Below are positions 8,780 through 18,196 of a stretch of 64,000 nucleotides of DNA, one piece after another (the stretch's first letter is position 1; each line of letters opens with the position of its first letter). A program made the position numbers and the translations under genes. This stretch comes from Streptomyces sp. A012304 (GTDB lineage Bacteria; Actinomycetota; Actinomycetes; Streptomycetales; Streptomycetaceae). The notes below the pieces were generated by a model. That model made no database searches and had not been told where the DNA came from. It saw nothing but the letters and a program-made list of their open reading frames with translations. The stretch spans positions 1 to 64,000 of the forward strand of contig NZ_BQUN01000001.1 of the NCBI RefSeq assembly GCF_026008495.1. Direction: 5' to 3'.

Positions 8780-9679
8780 ATGGGGATGCTGATTGCCGGA
8801 TTCGCCGCCGCCGGTGCGGTGGCCGGCCTGCTGCTGATCGTCGCCGGGGTGCGCGGCACCCGCGGCCCGGCTGCCGCCCGCCCGGTGAAGGTCCGCACCG
8901 CCCGTCCGCCCCGGGCCCGCCGCGTCCTGCGCCTGCAGCTCGCCGGCGCCGCCGGCGGAGCCATGCTCACCTGGACGGTCACCGGCTGGCTGCCCTCGGC
9001 GCTGCTCACGGCTCTGGCGGTGTTCTTCCTGCCGTGGCTGCTGAACCCCAACCGGACCGCGACCGAGCAGATCGAGCGCCTCGAAGCGCTCGCCCAGTGG
9101 ACCCAGCGTCTGTCCGACCTGGTCATGACCGGCACCGGCATCGAGGACGCGATCGCCACCTCGGTACGCACCGCGCCCAAGGCGATCGAGCGGGAGGTCG
9201 CCGACCTTGCCGTGCGGCTGCACTCGCGCATGGAGCCGCGCGAGGCCCTGACCGCGTTCGCCCGGGCCCTGGGCGACCCGCGGGCCGACCTAGTCGCCGC
9301 GGCCCTGCTGCTGCGCATCCGCGACCGCGGCCCGGGCCTGGCCGATGTCCTGTCCGACATGGCGGCCCGGACCAAGGACATCGTCCGCCGCCGCCGTGAC
9401 ACCGAGGCCCACCGGGCCAAGCACCGCACCACGGTCCGCTGGATCTGCGCCATCACCGTCGTGGTCGTCATCGCCTCCTCCTTCAACAAGGAGCAGGTCG
9501 CCCCCTACGGAACCCCCCTGGGGATGATCGTCATGCTGCTGCTGGTCGCCGCCGTCATCGCCCTGTTCTGGTGGATGAACCGGCTCGGAGCCACGGTCAC
9601 CCTGCCGGGCTTCATGGGCAGCGCCGTCCCCGCCACACCCGCGGCAGCGCCGGCCGTGCAGCCGGAGGGAGCCAAGTGA
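8780..9679 (+). CDS. tadB: TadB-like type II secretion F protein
   Basis: 299 residues with N-terminal membrane segments (about 1-20 and 50-85), a central cytoplasmic helical region with ALAQWTQRLSDLVMTGTGIED, typical of the T2SSF domain, and two C-terminal membrane segments. TadB is one of the two polytopic platform proteins that couple the TadA motor to the pilus. It starts one base after the tadA stop and overlaps tadC by four bases. Confidence 0.88.
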   Translation: MGMLIAGFAAAGAVAGLLLIVAGVRGTRGPAAARPVKVRTARPPRARRVLRLQLAGAAGGAMLTWTVTGWLPSALLTALAVFFLPWLLNPNRTATEQIERLEALAQWTQRLSDLVMTGTGIEDAIATSVRTAPKAIEREVADLAVRLHSRMEPREALTAFARALGDPRADLVAAALLLRIRDRGPGLADVLSDMAARTKDIVRRRRDTEAHRAKHRTTVRWICAITVVVVIASSFNKEQVAPYGTPLGMIVMLLLVAAVIALFWWMNRLGATVTLPGFMGSAVPATPAAAPAVQPEGAK

Positions 9680-10575
9680 CCCCGCTCGCCCTGTCATTGC
9701 TCATCGGTGCCGGTATGGGCGCCGGCCTGTTCCTGCTCGTGCGCGAGCTCTTCCCGTCCGGGCCCGCTCTCGGCCCCGCCCTGGAACGCCTGCACGGCAC
9801 CCCGGCCCCCCGCTCCCGCAAGGGCAACCAGGACGAGGCGCCCTTCCTCACCCGCACGGGCGAGGCGGTGGCCGAGCGCCTACGCCACTGGCCCGGCATC
9901 ACCATCCCGGTCAAGAACCTGAACCTGGTGGGCGAATCAGTCGGTGAACTGTTCGGCGCGAAGCTGCTCCACTTCACCGTGGGCCTGCTGCTGCCGTCCC
10001 TGTTCACCCTGATCGTCGCGATGGCCGGCATCCAGTTCCCCATCGCCCTGTCCGGCCTGGTCGGGCTGCTGACCGGCGCGGCGATGTGGTTCCTGCCCGA
10101 CCGGCAGCTCGCCCGGCGCGCCGCGCGCGCCCGCGCCGAGGCCACCCAGGCGATCATGGCGTACGCCGAACTCGCCGCGATGGAACGGATCTCCAGCGCC
10201 GGCGCGCAGGACACCCTGGAGCGGCCCGCGGAGGTCGGCAGCGGCTGGGTCTTCCAGCGCATCCAGGCCGCCTTGCTGCGCGCACGCCTCGACCGTGCGC
10301 CCGCCTGGGAGGCGATGCGTCAGATCGCCGACGAACTCGACCTGCCGGCCGCCGACGACATCGCCGACATCGTCTCCAGCGCCGGCACCGACGGCGCCGC
10401 CATCTACGCCACCCTGCGCAGCCGCGCCGAGAGCCTGGCTGCCGAGCAGGCCGCCGACGACCAGGCGCGCGCCAACGCCGCATCCGAAAGTCTCGTAGTG
10501 CCCGTCAGCTTGCTGTCCATGGTGCTGCTGGTGTTCTTCGGATTCCCGGCCTTCGCCCGCATCTTCGCCATCTGA
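9676..10575 (+). CDS. tadC: TadC-like type II secretion F protein
   Basis: 299 residues from GTG 9676, which overlaps the tadB stop as GTGA and follows GGAGG. The layout mirrors TadB: an N-terminal membrane segment, a central pair (about 95-135), a cytoplasmic helical domain with DELDLPAADDIADIVSSAG, and a C-terminal membrane segment ending in FPAFARIFAI. It is the second platform protein of the Tad machine. Confidence 0.88.
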   Translation: MTPLALSLLIGAGMGAGLFLLVRELFPSGPALGPALERLHGTPAPRSRKGNQDEAPFLTRTGEAVAERLRHWPGITIPVKNLNLVGESVGELFGAKLLHFTVGLLLPSLFTLIVAMAGIQFPIALSGLVGLLTGAAMWFLPDRQLARRAARARAEATQAIMAYAELAAMERISSAGAQDTLERPAEVGSGWVFQRIQAALLRARLDRAPAWEAMRQIADELDLPAADDIADIVSSAGTDGAAIYATLRSRAESLAAEQAADDQARANAASESLVVPVSLLSMVLLVFFGFPAFARIFAI

Positions 10576-10597
10576 CCCACGCAAGGAAGGCAGCATC

Positions 10598-10828
10598 ATG
10601 ACCGGAAACCTGAACCTGCGGATAGCAGTCCACGCCCACGCCGCCGTGCTCCACCTCGCCGAGAGACTCGGCCGGCACCTGGACGAGCTGCGCGAGGAAA
10701 ACGACCGCGGCAACAACGACGTCTCGATGATCATGTGGATCGTCGCCGTGGTCGTCTTCGCCGGCGCCGCCATCGCCGCGTTCAAGATCCTCGGCCAGGG
10801 CAAGCTCGACGGCATGACGGGTCTGTGA
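10598..10828 (+). CDS. Candidate Flp-type pilin
   Basis: 76 residues with a single hydrophobic helix near the C-terminus (VSMIMWIVAVVVFAGAAIAA) preceded by a charged stretch (EENDRGNND). Size and position between tadC and the tadE-like genes fit the major pilin of a Tad locus. A processing site could be RG/NNDVS, but the usual glutamate at +5 after cleavage is absent, unlike in the two following proteins. The 45-residue leader-like region is longer than in classical Flp pilins. Pilin identity is therefore an inference from context, size and one helix. Confidence 0.6.
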   Translation: MTGNLNLRIAVHAHAAVLHLAERLGRHLDELREENDRGNNDVSMIMWIVAVVVFAGAAIAAFKILGQGKLDGMTGL

Positions 10829-10831
10829 CCT

Positions 10832-11239
10832 GTGATCCGGTGCCCCAGCTGGCTCCGCCGCCAAGCGAGACGGCTGCGTCAGGACGACGGTGACGCATCG
10901 CTGGAGATGCTCATCTGCTTTCCCGCGGTCCTGATGCTGCTGTTCCTGGTGGTGGACGCCTGCAACATCTACTACGCCAAGACCGCAGCGACCACCGCCG
11001 CCCGCGAGGCGGTGGCCGGCGCCCGCGGCTACGGCAGCACCACCGGCGAGGGCGTCAGGCGGGCCGATGCGGTCTTCGACCGCGTCGGAGACACCCTCCT
11101 CGCCCCCAGCGTGAGCGCGCACAGCAGCGCCGACCGCATCGAATTCACCGTGACCGGCAAGGCCCAGTCCGTGCTCGGTCTGAACATCACCGTGACCGAG
11201 CACGCGGCGGGCCCGGTGGAGAGGTGGTCCAACCCGTGA
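10832..11239 (+). CDS. TadE-like pseudopilin
   Basis: 135 residues from GTG 10832, three bases after the pilin-like gene. A basic leader ends in DDG, followed by DASLEMLICFPAVLML: a prepilin peptidase site G/DASLE with the +5 glutamate, then the hydrophobic helix. The remaining 85 residues form the TadE-type periplasmic domain (YYAKTAATTAAREAVAG). TadE proteins are minor pseudopilins of Tad systems. Confidence 0.85.
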   Translation: MIRCPSWLRRQARRLRQDDGDASLEMLICFPAVLMLLFLVVDACNIYYAKTAATTAAREAVAGARGYGSTTGEGVRRADAVFDRVGDTLLAPSVSAHSSADRIEFTVTGKAQSVLGLNITVTEHAAGPVERWSNP

Positions 11240-11670
11240 TGGCGCCGTGGCGCCGGGACCTGGACGACGACTCGGGCCGTATCGCGCTCGAGTTCGTTCT
11301 CTGGGTCCCGGCCGTGCTTGTGTTCTTCGCCCTGGCCATGACCGCCGGGCGCATCATCACCGCGGACAACGCGGTCGACGCCGCGGCCGCCGACGCCGCC
11401 CGCGAGGCCTCCCTCGCCCGCACCGCCGGCCAGGCCCACCCACGCGCCGTGGCAGCGGCCCGGGCGGCGTTCGCCGAACGCAAGCTCCACTGCTCGAGCA
11501 CGTCCGTGACCGTGGACACCTCCGGCTTCTCCGCCCCGCTCGGCGCGTACGGAGCGGTCACCGCACGCGTACGGTGCACCGTCCAACTCGCCGACCTCGG
11601 CAGCGGGTTCGGCTCCAAGACCGTCGAGTCGTCCTTCACCTCCGTGATCGACAGGTACCGCCAGCGATGA
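11236..11670 (+). CDS. Second TadE-like pseudopilin
   Basis: 144 residues from GTG 11236, which overlaps the previous stop as GTGA with GGAGAGG upstream; GTG 11224 is a less likely start. The pattern repeats the preceding gene: leader, G/RIALEF with glutamate at +5, and a hydrophobic helix VLWVPAVLVFFALAM. A TadE-like domain with ADNAVDAAAADAAREASLA follows. It is likely a paralogue made by tandem duplication and likely processed by the same prepilin peptidase. Confidence 0.83.
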   Translation: MMAPWRRDLDDDSGRIALEFVLWVPAVLVFFALAMTAGRIITADNAVDAAAADAAREASLARTAGQAHPRAVAAARAAFAERKLHCSSTSVTVDTSGFSAPLGAYGAVTARVRCTVQLADLGSGFGSKTVESSFTSVIDRYRQR

Positions 11671-12122
11671 GACTCCCGATGCACCTTCACCCGCTCCGCG
11701 CCCGGCTGCGCGCCGATGACGGCTCCCTGTCGCTGTGGTGGATCCTCATGGTGATTCCCTTGCTGATCATGCTCGGGATCACCTATGACCTGGGCGGCAA
11801 ACTGCACGACATCGAGCACGCCGACGCGCTCGCTGCCGAAGCCGCCCGGGCCGGCGCGCAGGCCATCGACGAGAGCCAGGCCGTTCCCGGCGACGCCGTC
11901 GTCCTCGACCCGGGCAAGGCCGCAGCCGAGGCCCGCCGCTACCTGTCTGCCGCCGGCGTGGACGGCACCGTCACCGTTGCCGGCAACGGCACCACCATCA
12001 CCGTCGACGTCACCACCCAACGCCCCACCGTCTTCCTGCAGATCCTCGGCCAGCCCTCGCTGGACGTCGAAGGCCACGCCTCGGCCGAGCTGCTCCACGG
12101 CGTCGGCGCCCCTGAGGAGTGA
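11667..12122 (+). CDS. TadG/TadE-like pilus protein
   Basis: 151 residues from ATG 11667, overlapping the preceding stop as ATGA. A leader with RADDG precedes SLSLWWILMVIPLLIML, so the layout is pseudopilin-like, but tryptophan replaces the +5 glutamate. The periplasmic part includes ALAAEAARAGAQAID, typical of TadG/RcpC-associated proteins. It is probably a minor structural component of the Tad apparatus. Whether it is cleaved by prepilin peptidase is uncertain. Confidence 0.75.
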   Translation: MRLPMHLHPLRARLRADDGSLSLWWILMVIPLLIMLGITYDLGGKLHDIEHADALAAEAARAGAQAIDESQAVPGDAVVLDPGKAAAEARRYLSAAGVDGTVTVAGNGTTITVDVTTQRPTVFLQILGQPSLDVEGHASAELLHGVGAPEE

Positions 12123-12130
12123 GGCCTGCC

Positions 12131-15100
12131 ATGACACCCCGCCGCTCCGGCAGCCTCGCCGCGAACCTCGCGCGCGGCCTGGCCAGCCTCCTGGCCCTGC
12201 TCGCCCTGCTGGCCGGGCTGCCCGCCCTGCTGTGGTTCCTCACCGGCGTGCTGCTCCCGCACGGGGTCTCCCTGGACGAGATCACCGCCCTGATGACGTC
12301 CCGCAACCTCGGTGCGCCGTTCTTCGCCGTGGTGATGGCCGGCGGGTGGGCCGGCTGGGCCGTCTTCGCCGTGTGCACCCTGCTGGAGATCCCCGCGCAG
12401 CTGCGCGGCCGGCCGAGCCTGTCCATGCCGACACTGGGCGTTCAGCGGCTGGCCGCCACCCTGGTCGGCGGCGTCCTGCTCCTGCTGCCGGCCCAGGCCG
12501 CCATGGCCGCCCCGTCCCATACAGCCCCCGCACACGCTGCCTCGGTGACCGCCGCGGCGCCGCAGAGCGCGCCCGCCAGCGCCCCGCAGTCCGCCGCGTC
12601 CGCGTCCGCGTCGAGCTACACCGTCCAGCCCCGCGACAGCCTCACGAAGATCGCGCTGCAGGAACTCGGCGACGCCAACCGCTGGACGGAGATCGCACAG
12701 GCCAACGACGGGCGCACCATGGTTGACGGCACGACCTTCTCCGCCCGCGGTGTCCTGCAGCCGGGCTGGAAGCTGCTCATGCCCAAGGACTGGAAGCACA
12801 CGCAGCCCCAGGACGCGCAGCACACCGAGGACGCCGGGCACCGCGAGCACACCGTACGTTCCGGCGAGACCCTCTCCCAGATCGCCGAGGACGAACTCGG
12901 CGACGCCGCGGACTACATGGACATCGCCCGCCTCAACCAGGGCAAGAAGCAGGCCGACGGCCGCACCTTCACCGACCCGGACGACATCCACCCCGGATGG
13001 CAGCTGGCCCTGCCCCACACCGGCTCCCCCGCCCCGGACAAGCCCGCCGAGGAACACGAAGACGGCGACCACGACTCCCCCGCCGAGCAGGACGACAGCG
13101 CGAAGGACCCGTCCGACACGGCCCCGCCCGAGCAGCCCGCCGCCCCCGACCGCGACGCGGCCGGCTCCGACACCAACCGGGACACCATGCCCTCCACCCC
13201 CGCCCCCGAGCAGGCCGCGCCCGAGCAGGCCTCGTCGGCTCCCGCCGACGACGACACCCCGGACGCCGAGCCCGCGGGCGAGGAGGCCGGGCCGAGCGTC
13301 GGCGTCACAGCAGCCGCCGTCACCAGCCTGTTCGCCGCCACCGTCCTGGCCGTGCTCGGCGCACGCCGCGCCCACCAGCAGCGCCGCAGGCGCCACAAGC
13401 GGCGTATCCCCATGCCCGAGGCGAACACCCCAAGCGCCGAACTCGAGCAGGAGATGCGCGCCAACTCCTCCGCCGACGGCCTCGACCTCCTCCACCAGGC
13501 CCTGCGCACCCTGGCCGCCAACTGCGCCCGCAGCGGGCGGCCCCTGCCCGAGATCGAGGCCGCCCGCCTCGATGCGCGCGGCCTCGAACTGCACCTGTCC
13601 GCGCCCGCCCCGGCGATCGCTCCCTTCACCGAGAGCGAGTCCGACCCCGCCGTGTGGTGGTGCCCTGCCCGCGGCACCTCCCTGCTCGGCCCCGACGAGG
13701 GCCGCGACATCACCGCCCCCTACCCGGCCCTGGTCAGCATCGGCGAAACCCCCGCCGGCGACCCCGTCCTGGTCAACCTCGAAACCATCGGCCTGCTCCA
13801 ACTCCACGGCAGCACCGACGACGTGACCTCGGTCATGCTCGGGATGGCGGTCGAACTCGCCTCCTCCGCACTCACCGACGACACGGCCCTGCTGCTGTCC
13901 GGGCTCGGGGCCGAACTTGAGGCCGTCTTCCCCGCCCGCATCCAGCACCACGCTCAGCTCGCCGCCGCGCTGGACGAACTGCGCGCACACGACGCCCTCC
14001 AGCGAGGCGCCCTGGACGCGGCCGGCGCGGACAGCCTGCTGGACGCCCGCCTATCTGCCGACGGCGGCGACACCTGGATCCCCCGGGTCCTCATGTGCCC
14101 GACCGCCCCCAGCGGGCAACACGCCGAGACCCTGTCCGACCTGCTCTCCTCACGCCCCCGCACCGCCCTGGCGGTGATCACCTCCGCCGAGGAAGCCCTC
14201 CAGCTGCCCGGCGCCTGGCTGGTTCCCGCCGCCCCTGGCGCCGCAGTCCAGCTGCCCGGTCTCGACCTGACCGTCACCCTGCAGCGCCTGGAGCCCCACG
14301 CCTACGGCCCCCTCCTGGATCTGCTGGGGACGGCCAACCGCACTGACGACGTCCCCGCCCCGGCATGGACCGAGGCCGCCGAGGACAGCACCGCCGCGAC
14401 CGAGGCGGCTGGCGAGATGCAGGCCGCCGGCCGGCCGTCCCGCGAGGTGCCGGTCCACGTCTCCTCCGCCACCGCAGGCGACTTCGCCACGGCACTGCCC
14501 GACTTCAGCGCCCTCGCACCGGCCGCAGAAGCGCCGGCCGGACCCGGCGAGGCGGAGACGGTAGGCGATGGCGGCCTGTCACCCGAGGCCTCCGGCGACA
14601 GCGCCCTCGCACCGGATGCGGCCACATACCCGGAAGAGGAATCGGCGTACGCCGACTTCGAGCCCGAGTGGGAACTCCCCGCCCCCGAAGTCCTTGGGGA
14701 ACAAGAGGGCTCCGAGGACCCCTGGCGGGCGGACGAGGACAGTGCCCTGAACCCCGCCGTCAGCAGCGCTGCCGCCCCTACGTCGGAGGACCTGGACGAG
14801 GAGGTGGCGCCCGCTGCCCCGGACAGCGAAGCCCCCCTCGACTTCGACGAGGTGATCGCGGAAGTCCTCGACGAGCAGACCACCGCCTCCGGCACCGACA
14901 TGCCGGACGCGCTCGACGAGACCAGCGACGGCGCGGCCGGCCCCGCCCACCTCGAAGGCCCGCCGGCCGACGGGGCGCCGCAGCAGGGCCTGTCCCCCGA
15001 AGCTGCAGCCGTGCAGGCGCCCAGGCCGCCCCTGGCCCGGGTCACCGCCGTCACCTCCCACATCCTCGCGGCGCTGAACACCCCGCCCGACCCGCCGGCA

Positions 15101-15871
15101 GCACCACAGATCCGGGTCCTGGGCACGGTCGACGTGGTCGGTGCGCTGGGTCGTGTGGAGTCCTACCGCCGCAACAGCCTCACCGAGATCGCGGCGTGGC
15201 TCGTGCTGCACCCCGGACGCAACCGCCACGAACTTGACGAGGCCATCTGGCCCGGCCAGCGGGTGAACGCCAAGACCCGCAACACCTCCATCAGCAAGCT
15301 GCGGACCTGGCTCGGGCGTGACCCGCGCCTGCCCGCCGACGCCCCCGACAGCACGTACCTGCTGCCAGTGACCGACGGGGTCTACAGCTTCAACGCCGAC
15401 GTCATCGCCGACTGGCACCAGTTCCAGGACCTGTACGCCAAGGGCATGCACAACCACGGCGAGGACGCCGACACCGCGCTCGCCCACGCGCTGGCCCTCG
15501 TACGGGGCCGACCGTTCTCCGGCATCGACCAGAGCCGCTACGCCTGGGCCGAGCACAACATTCAGGAGATGATTTCTGCCAGCGTCGACGTCGCCCACGA
15601 GCTGGCGATGCGCCGCATGTCCGTCCGTGACTTCCGCGCCGCAGCCAGCGCCGTCTCCATCGGACTGACCTGCGACATCCAGGCCGAACTGCTCTACCGC
15701 GACCTGTTCCAGATCTACAGCGAGACCGGCGACCGGGCTGGCCTCGAACGCACCGCCCATCAGCTCAACCGGATCTCGACCGAAACCGGGCTCGACAGCT
15801 CGCCCAAGACCGTGGCCCTGCTCAATGCGCTGCTGGCAGCGAACTCGGTGGTGGGGACCGCGATCGCGTAA
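12131..15871 (+). CDS. Membrane LysM-BTAD fusion regulator
   Basis: 1246 residues from ATG 12131; GTG 12119, which overlaps the upstream stop, is the alternative start. N-terminal part: three hydrophobic segments (about 10-40, 60-85, 105-125). Two LysM domains follow, about 160-220 (YTVQPRDSLTKIA) and 240-300 (HTVRSGETLSQIA). After an acidic Pro-rich linker comes a further membrane segment (about 395-415, VTAAAVTSLFAATVLAVLG). The long remainder should be cytoplasmic. Its last 270 residues hold an OmpR/SARP-like winged helix (IRVLGTVDVVGALGRVE) and a BTAD-type helical domain. It ends the Tad operon and may sense the cell wall and signal inward; that job is inferred. Confidence 0.82.
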   Translation: MTPRRSGSLAANLARGLASLLALLALLAGLPALLWFLTGVLLPHGVSLDEITALMTSRNLGAPFFAVVMAGGWAGWAVFAVCTLLEIPAQLRGRPSLSMPTLGVQRLAATLVGGVLLLLPAQAAMAAPSHTAPAHAASVTAAAPQSAPASAPQSAASASASSYTVQPRDSLTKIALQELGDANRWTEIAQANDGRTMVDGTTFSARGVLQPGWKLLMPKDWKHTQPQDAQHTEDAGHREHTVRSGETLSQIAEDELGDAADYMDIARLNQGKKQADGRTFTDPDDIHPGWQLALPHTGSPAPDKPAEEHEDGDHDSPAEQDDSAKDPSDTAPPEQPAAPDRDAAGSDTNRDTMPSTPAPEQAAPEQASSAPADDDTPDAEPAGEEAGPSVGVTAAAVTSLFAATVLAVLGARRAHQQRRRRHKRRIPMPEANTPSAELEQEMRANSSADGLDLLHQALRTLAANCARSGRPLPEIEAARLDARGLELHLSAPAPAIAPFTESESDPAVWWCPARGTSLLGPDEGRDITAPYPALVSIGETPAGDPVLVNLETIGLLQLHGSTDDVTSVMLGMAVELASSALTDDTALLLSGLGAELEAVFPARIQHHAQLAAALDELRAHDALQRGALDAAGADSLLDARLSADGGDTWIPRVLMCPTAPSGQHAETLSDLLSSRPRTALAVITSAEEALQLPGAWLVPAAPGAAVQLPGLDLTVTLQRLEPHAYGPLLDLLGTANRTDDVPAPAWTEAAEDSTAATEAAGEMQAAGRPSREVPVHVSSATAGDFATALPDFSALAPAAEAPAGPGEAETVGDGGLSPEASGDSALAPDAATYPEEESAYADFEPEWELPAPEVLGEQEGSEDPWRADEDSALNPAVSSAAAPTSEDLDEEVAPAAPDSEAPLDFDEVIAEVLDEQTTASGTDMPDALDETSDGAAGPAHLEGPPADGAPQQGLSPEAAAVQAPRPPLARVTAVTSHILAALNTPPDPPAAPQIRVLGTVDVVGALGRVESYRRNSLTEIAAWLVLHPGRNRHELDEAIWPGQRVNAKTRNTSISKLRTWLGRDPRLPADAPDSTYLLPVTDGVYSFNADVIADWHQFQDLYAKGMHNHGEDADTALAHALALVRGRPFSGIDQSRYAWAEHNIQEMISASVDVAHELAMRRMSVRDFRAAASAVSIGLTCDIQAELLYRDLFQIYSETGDRAGLERTAHQLNRISTETGLDSSPKTVALLNALLAANSVVGTAIA

Positions 15872-16018
15872 CCGCCCGCCGCGCCGGAGGGGGGTGGGCC
15901 CGCCGGCCCGTGCAGGGCGGGTGGGGCGAGGCGCCGTCTGCTCCACCACGACCCGACGGGCGAAGCGGAGCAGCAGCGGCGGGACGATTCGTCCGGAGCG
16001 AGATCCCCGCACAGCGAT

Positions 16019-16034
16019 TCGGTCACGTGTTCGA
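16019..16034 (+). promoter_or_regulatory. Candidate LexA/SOS box
   Basis: TCGGTCACGTGTTCGA matches the actinobacterial SOS consensus TCGAAC-N4-GTTCGA at ten of twelve fixed positions, with a perfect right half. It ends 27 bases before the GTG start of the ImuB-like gene, a suitable place for a repressor site. Confidence 0.6.
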
Positions 16035-16061
16035 TACTCTGAGGAGGGAGGAGGCAGCGAC

Positions 16062-17090
16062 GTGACGATCGACCAGGCACCTAAGGGGCGGATTCCCACC
16101 GTGATGCACATGCGTTGCCCGGACCGTCTCCCGGAGGAGCTGTACCGCCTCGTCCTCGAGCAGCTGGCCGAGCTGTCCCCCGTCGTGCAGGCACTGCCAC
16201 CCACCGCGGCCCTCGCCGAGCTGAAGGGCGCCCTGTGTTACCACGGTGTCGGCGCGGACGTGGACCGACTGGGCCAGATGCTGCGCGTGCGAACGCTGAC
16301 CCGCTGTGGCGCCGACCTTCGCATCGGCATCGGTCCTACGATCAGCGTGGCCGCGATCAGCGTGGCCGCGACCGCATCTGCTCAGGTCCCCGAGCCTGGA
16401 GGAGTGCTGGTCGTGGCCCCCGACCGGGCCGCGGAGTGGCTCGCCGGGCTGCCGGTGGAAGCCCTGCATGGCATCGGCCCCCGGCAGGCGGGCTTGCTCC
16501 ACGACTACGGCATCCACACCGTAGGTCTGCTCGCTGCCGTCCCGGCCCAGACCGTCCAGCGGCTGCTCGGCGGGCGCGCCGGCCGCCTGGCCCGCGACCG
16601 GGCGCGCGGCGCGGACCCCCGTCCGGTCGTCCCGCGCTCCCTGCCCGCCTCCGCGAGCGTCAGCTGCTCCTTCGCCCGGCACGCGTTGGACGGCCCCGAC
16701 GTGCGCTCCGCCCTGCTCCGCCTGGTCGTGGAGCTCGGACGGATGCTGCGTCGTCGCGGGCAATCACCCCAGGCGCTGACGCTGACGCTGTCCTTCGCCG
16801 GGACCGGCCGCTGGAGCAAGACCCACCGCCTGCCCGAGCCCTCCGCGCACGAGGACGATCTGCGCGCTGCCGCCTACCGGCTCATGGACGCCGCAGGTCT
16901 GCAGCGAGGACGCCTGACCGCACTGTCCCTTCGGGCAGAGGAGCTGTGCGACGCCGGCACCGTGGCCCAGCAGATCACGCTGGACCACGCCCGCGAGGCG
17001 CGTCTGGTGGCCGAAGCCGCCGTCGACCGGGTCCGTGACAAGTTCGGCGCCGACGTCATCGGCCCCGCCGCCTACCGAGCCGCATCCTGA
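16062..17090 (+). CDS. ImuB-like degenerate Y-family polymerase
   Basis: 342 residues from GTG 16062 behind GAGGAGGGAGGAGG. It aligns to Y-family polymerases from the middle of the palm onward. [18 protein letters not shown] stands where active enzymes carry the SIDEAFLD acidic motif, and the N-terminal DxD segment is missing. The later [18 protein letters not shown] helix, a helix-hairpin-helix thumb (about 128-165, [17 protein letters not shown]) and a little-finger domain (about 190-310) are present. It should bind DNA but not polymerise, like ImuB, which recruits the DnaE2/ImuC polymerase. A LexA-type box and the LexA-like gene next door point to DNA-damage control. Confidence 0.72.
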   Translation: MTIDQAPKGRIPTVMHMRCPDRLPEELYRLVLEQLAELSPVVQALPPTAALAELKGALCYHGVGADVDRLGQMLRVRTLTRCGADLRIGIGPTISVAAISVAATASAQVPEPGGVLVVAPDRAAEWLAGLPVEALHGIGPRQAGLLHDYGIHTVGLLAAVPAQTVQRLLGGRAGRLARDRARGADPRPVVPRSLPASASVSCSFARHALDGPDVRSALLRLVVELGRMLRRRGQSPQALTLTLSFAGTGRWSKTHRLPEPSAHEDDLRAAAYRLMDAAGLQRGRLTALSLRAEELCDAGTVAQQITLDHAREARLVAEAAVDRVRDKFGADVIGPAAYRAAS

Positions 17091-17110
17091 CCAGCGCCGG
17101 GGAGCGTTCA

Positions 17111-17126
17111 TCGAATTGGTGTTCCC
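17111..17126 (+). promoter_or_regulatory. Candidate LexA/SOS box (degenerate)
   Basis: TCGAATTGGTGTTCCC matches TCGAAC-N4-GTTCGA at nine of twelve fixed positions. It is 61 bases before the LexA-like start, suggesting autoregulation. Confidence 0.45.
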
Positions 17127-17187
17127 TTTGCTGTGGTTTCGGGGTTACGGTCCACGTCAAGCAAGATCCCGTCAGGGGGGAAGCACC

Positions 17188-17874
17188 ATGCACGTCATCG
17201 AACCAGCGGGCCGGGCCGGACGCCCGCCCGGAATCGTCACCGGCCCCGACGGACTCACGACCCGGCAGGCGGCCATCGTCACCTTCATCGAGCGCACCGT
17301 CGCCCGCCAGGGTTACCCCCCGTCGATGCGCGAGATCGGCGCGGCGGTCCACCTCAAGAGCACCTCATCCGTCGCGCACCAGCTCATGGCTCTGGAGCGC
17401 AAGGGCATCCTCTACCGCGACCCCCACCGCCCCCGCGCCTACCGCGTCCGGCCCCACCATGACACCGGCTTCGACCAGGCGTCCACTGGCACCGCACCCG
17501 AGACAGCCGACGTCCCCTTGGTCGGCCAGATCGCCGCAGGCGCACCGATCCTCGCCGAAGAGTCCGTCGAGGACGTACTGTCCCTGCCCCGCCGCCTCGT
17601 CGGCGAGGGCCAGCTGTTTGCACTGAAAGTGCGGGGCGACAGCATGATCGACGCCGCGATCTGCGACGGCGACATCGTCACGGTCCGCCGCCAGGACTCC
17701 GCCGACCACGGAGACATCGTCGCTGCGCTCCTGGACGGTGAGGCCACGGTCAAACGCCTACGCCGCGAGGGCGGCCACGTCTGGCTGGTGCCGCACAACC
17801 CGGCCTACGCGCCGTTGCCGGCAGACGACGCCGCTATCCTCGGCAAAGTCGTCGCTGTGCTGCGCCGCCTCTGA
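17188..17874 (+). CDS. lexA: LexA-like SOS repressor paralogue
   Basis: 228 residues from ATG 17188 behind CAGGGGGGA. The N-terminal winged helix (about 22-90) contains [20 protein letters not shown] and [19 protein letters not shown]. The S24 autoprotease domain has the cleavage site QIAAGAPI (A117-G118), catalytic Ser152 in VRGDSMID, and Lys189 in EATVKRL. All the residues needed for RecA-stimulated self-cleavage are present. The sequence looks like an accessory paralogue rather than the housekeeping copy, which cannot be checked here. It follows the ImuB-like gene by 97 bases with its own operator-like site. Confidence 0.88.
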   Translation: MHVIEPAGRAGRPPGIVTGPDGLTTRQAAIVTFIERTVARQGYPPSMREIGAAVHLKSTSSVAHQLMALERKGILYRDPHRPRAYRVRPHHDTGFDQASTGTAPETADVPLVGQIAAGAPILAEESVEDVLSLPRRLVGEGQLFALKVRGDSMIDAAICDGDIVTVRRQDSADHGDIVAALLDGEATVKRLRREGGHVWLVPHNPAYAPLPADDAAILGKVVAVLRRL

Positions 17875-17898
17875 CCGGGGCCGCCCGGGCGGCCCCGG
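17875..17898 (+). terminator. Strong palindromic terminator
   Basis: A 24-base perfect palindrome, CCGGGGCCGCCC followed directly by its reverse complement, begins at the base after the lexA-like stop codon. It can form a stem of about 10 bp with a tetraloop, entirely G/C, without a T-tract. Confidence 0.75.
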
Positions 17899-18196
17899 CT
17901 GCGCGCGGACCGCTCGGTGGCGGGCGGGCCTGCGGGAGCGCTGGTGGGGCGGCTTGACGCCTTGTGCGCGTACCTGGCCGGACGGCCGGCACCGGCCGGA
18001 CCGGCCCGCCGACGATGCGTCCCCCGCCCCTCGTACCCGAACCTGCGGACTGAACCCGGGCAGCCGGGCGAAGGCGGGCACCGGCTCCCACCAGCGGCAA
18101 GGCGATCACCGACGCCGATGTCAGTGGTCGCCCTTATGCTGCGCCGCACAGCGAGGCACGACCCCGCTCACCCTTCACGAGCGGGGAGTTGGTCCC

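Noticed and set aside
11939..13990. Antisense frame of about 680 codons opposite the LysM-BTAD gene
   Set aside because: Same GC-shadow effect; Gly/Val/Arg-rich low complexity and no ribosome site.
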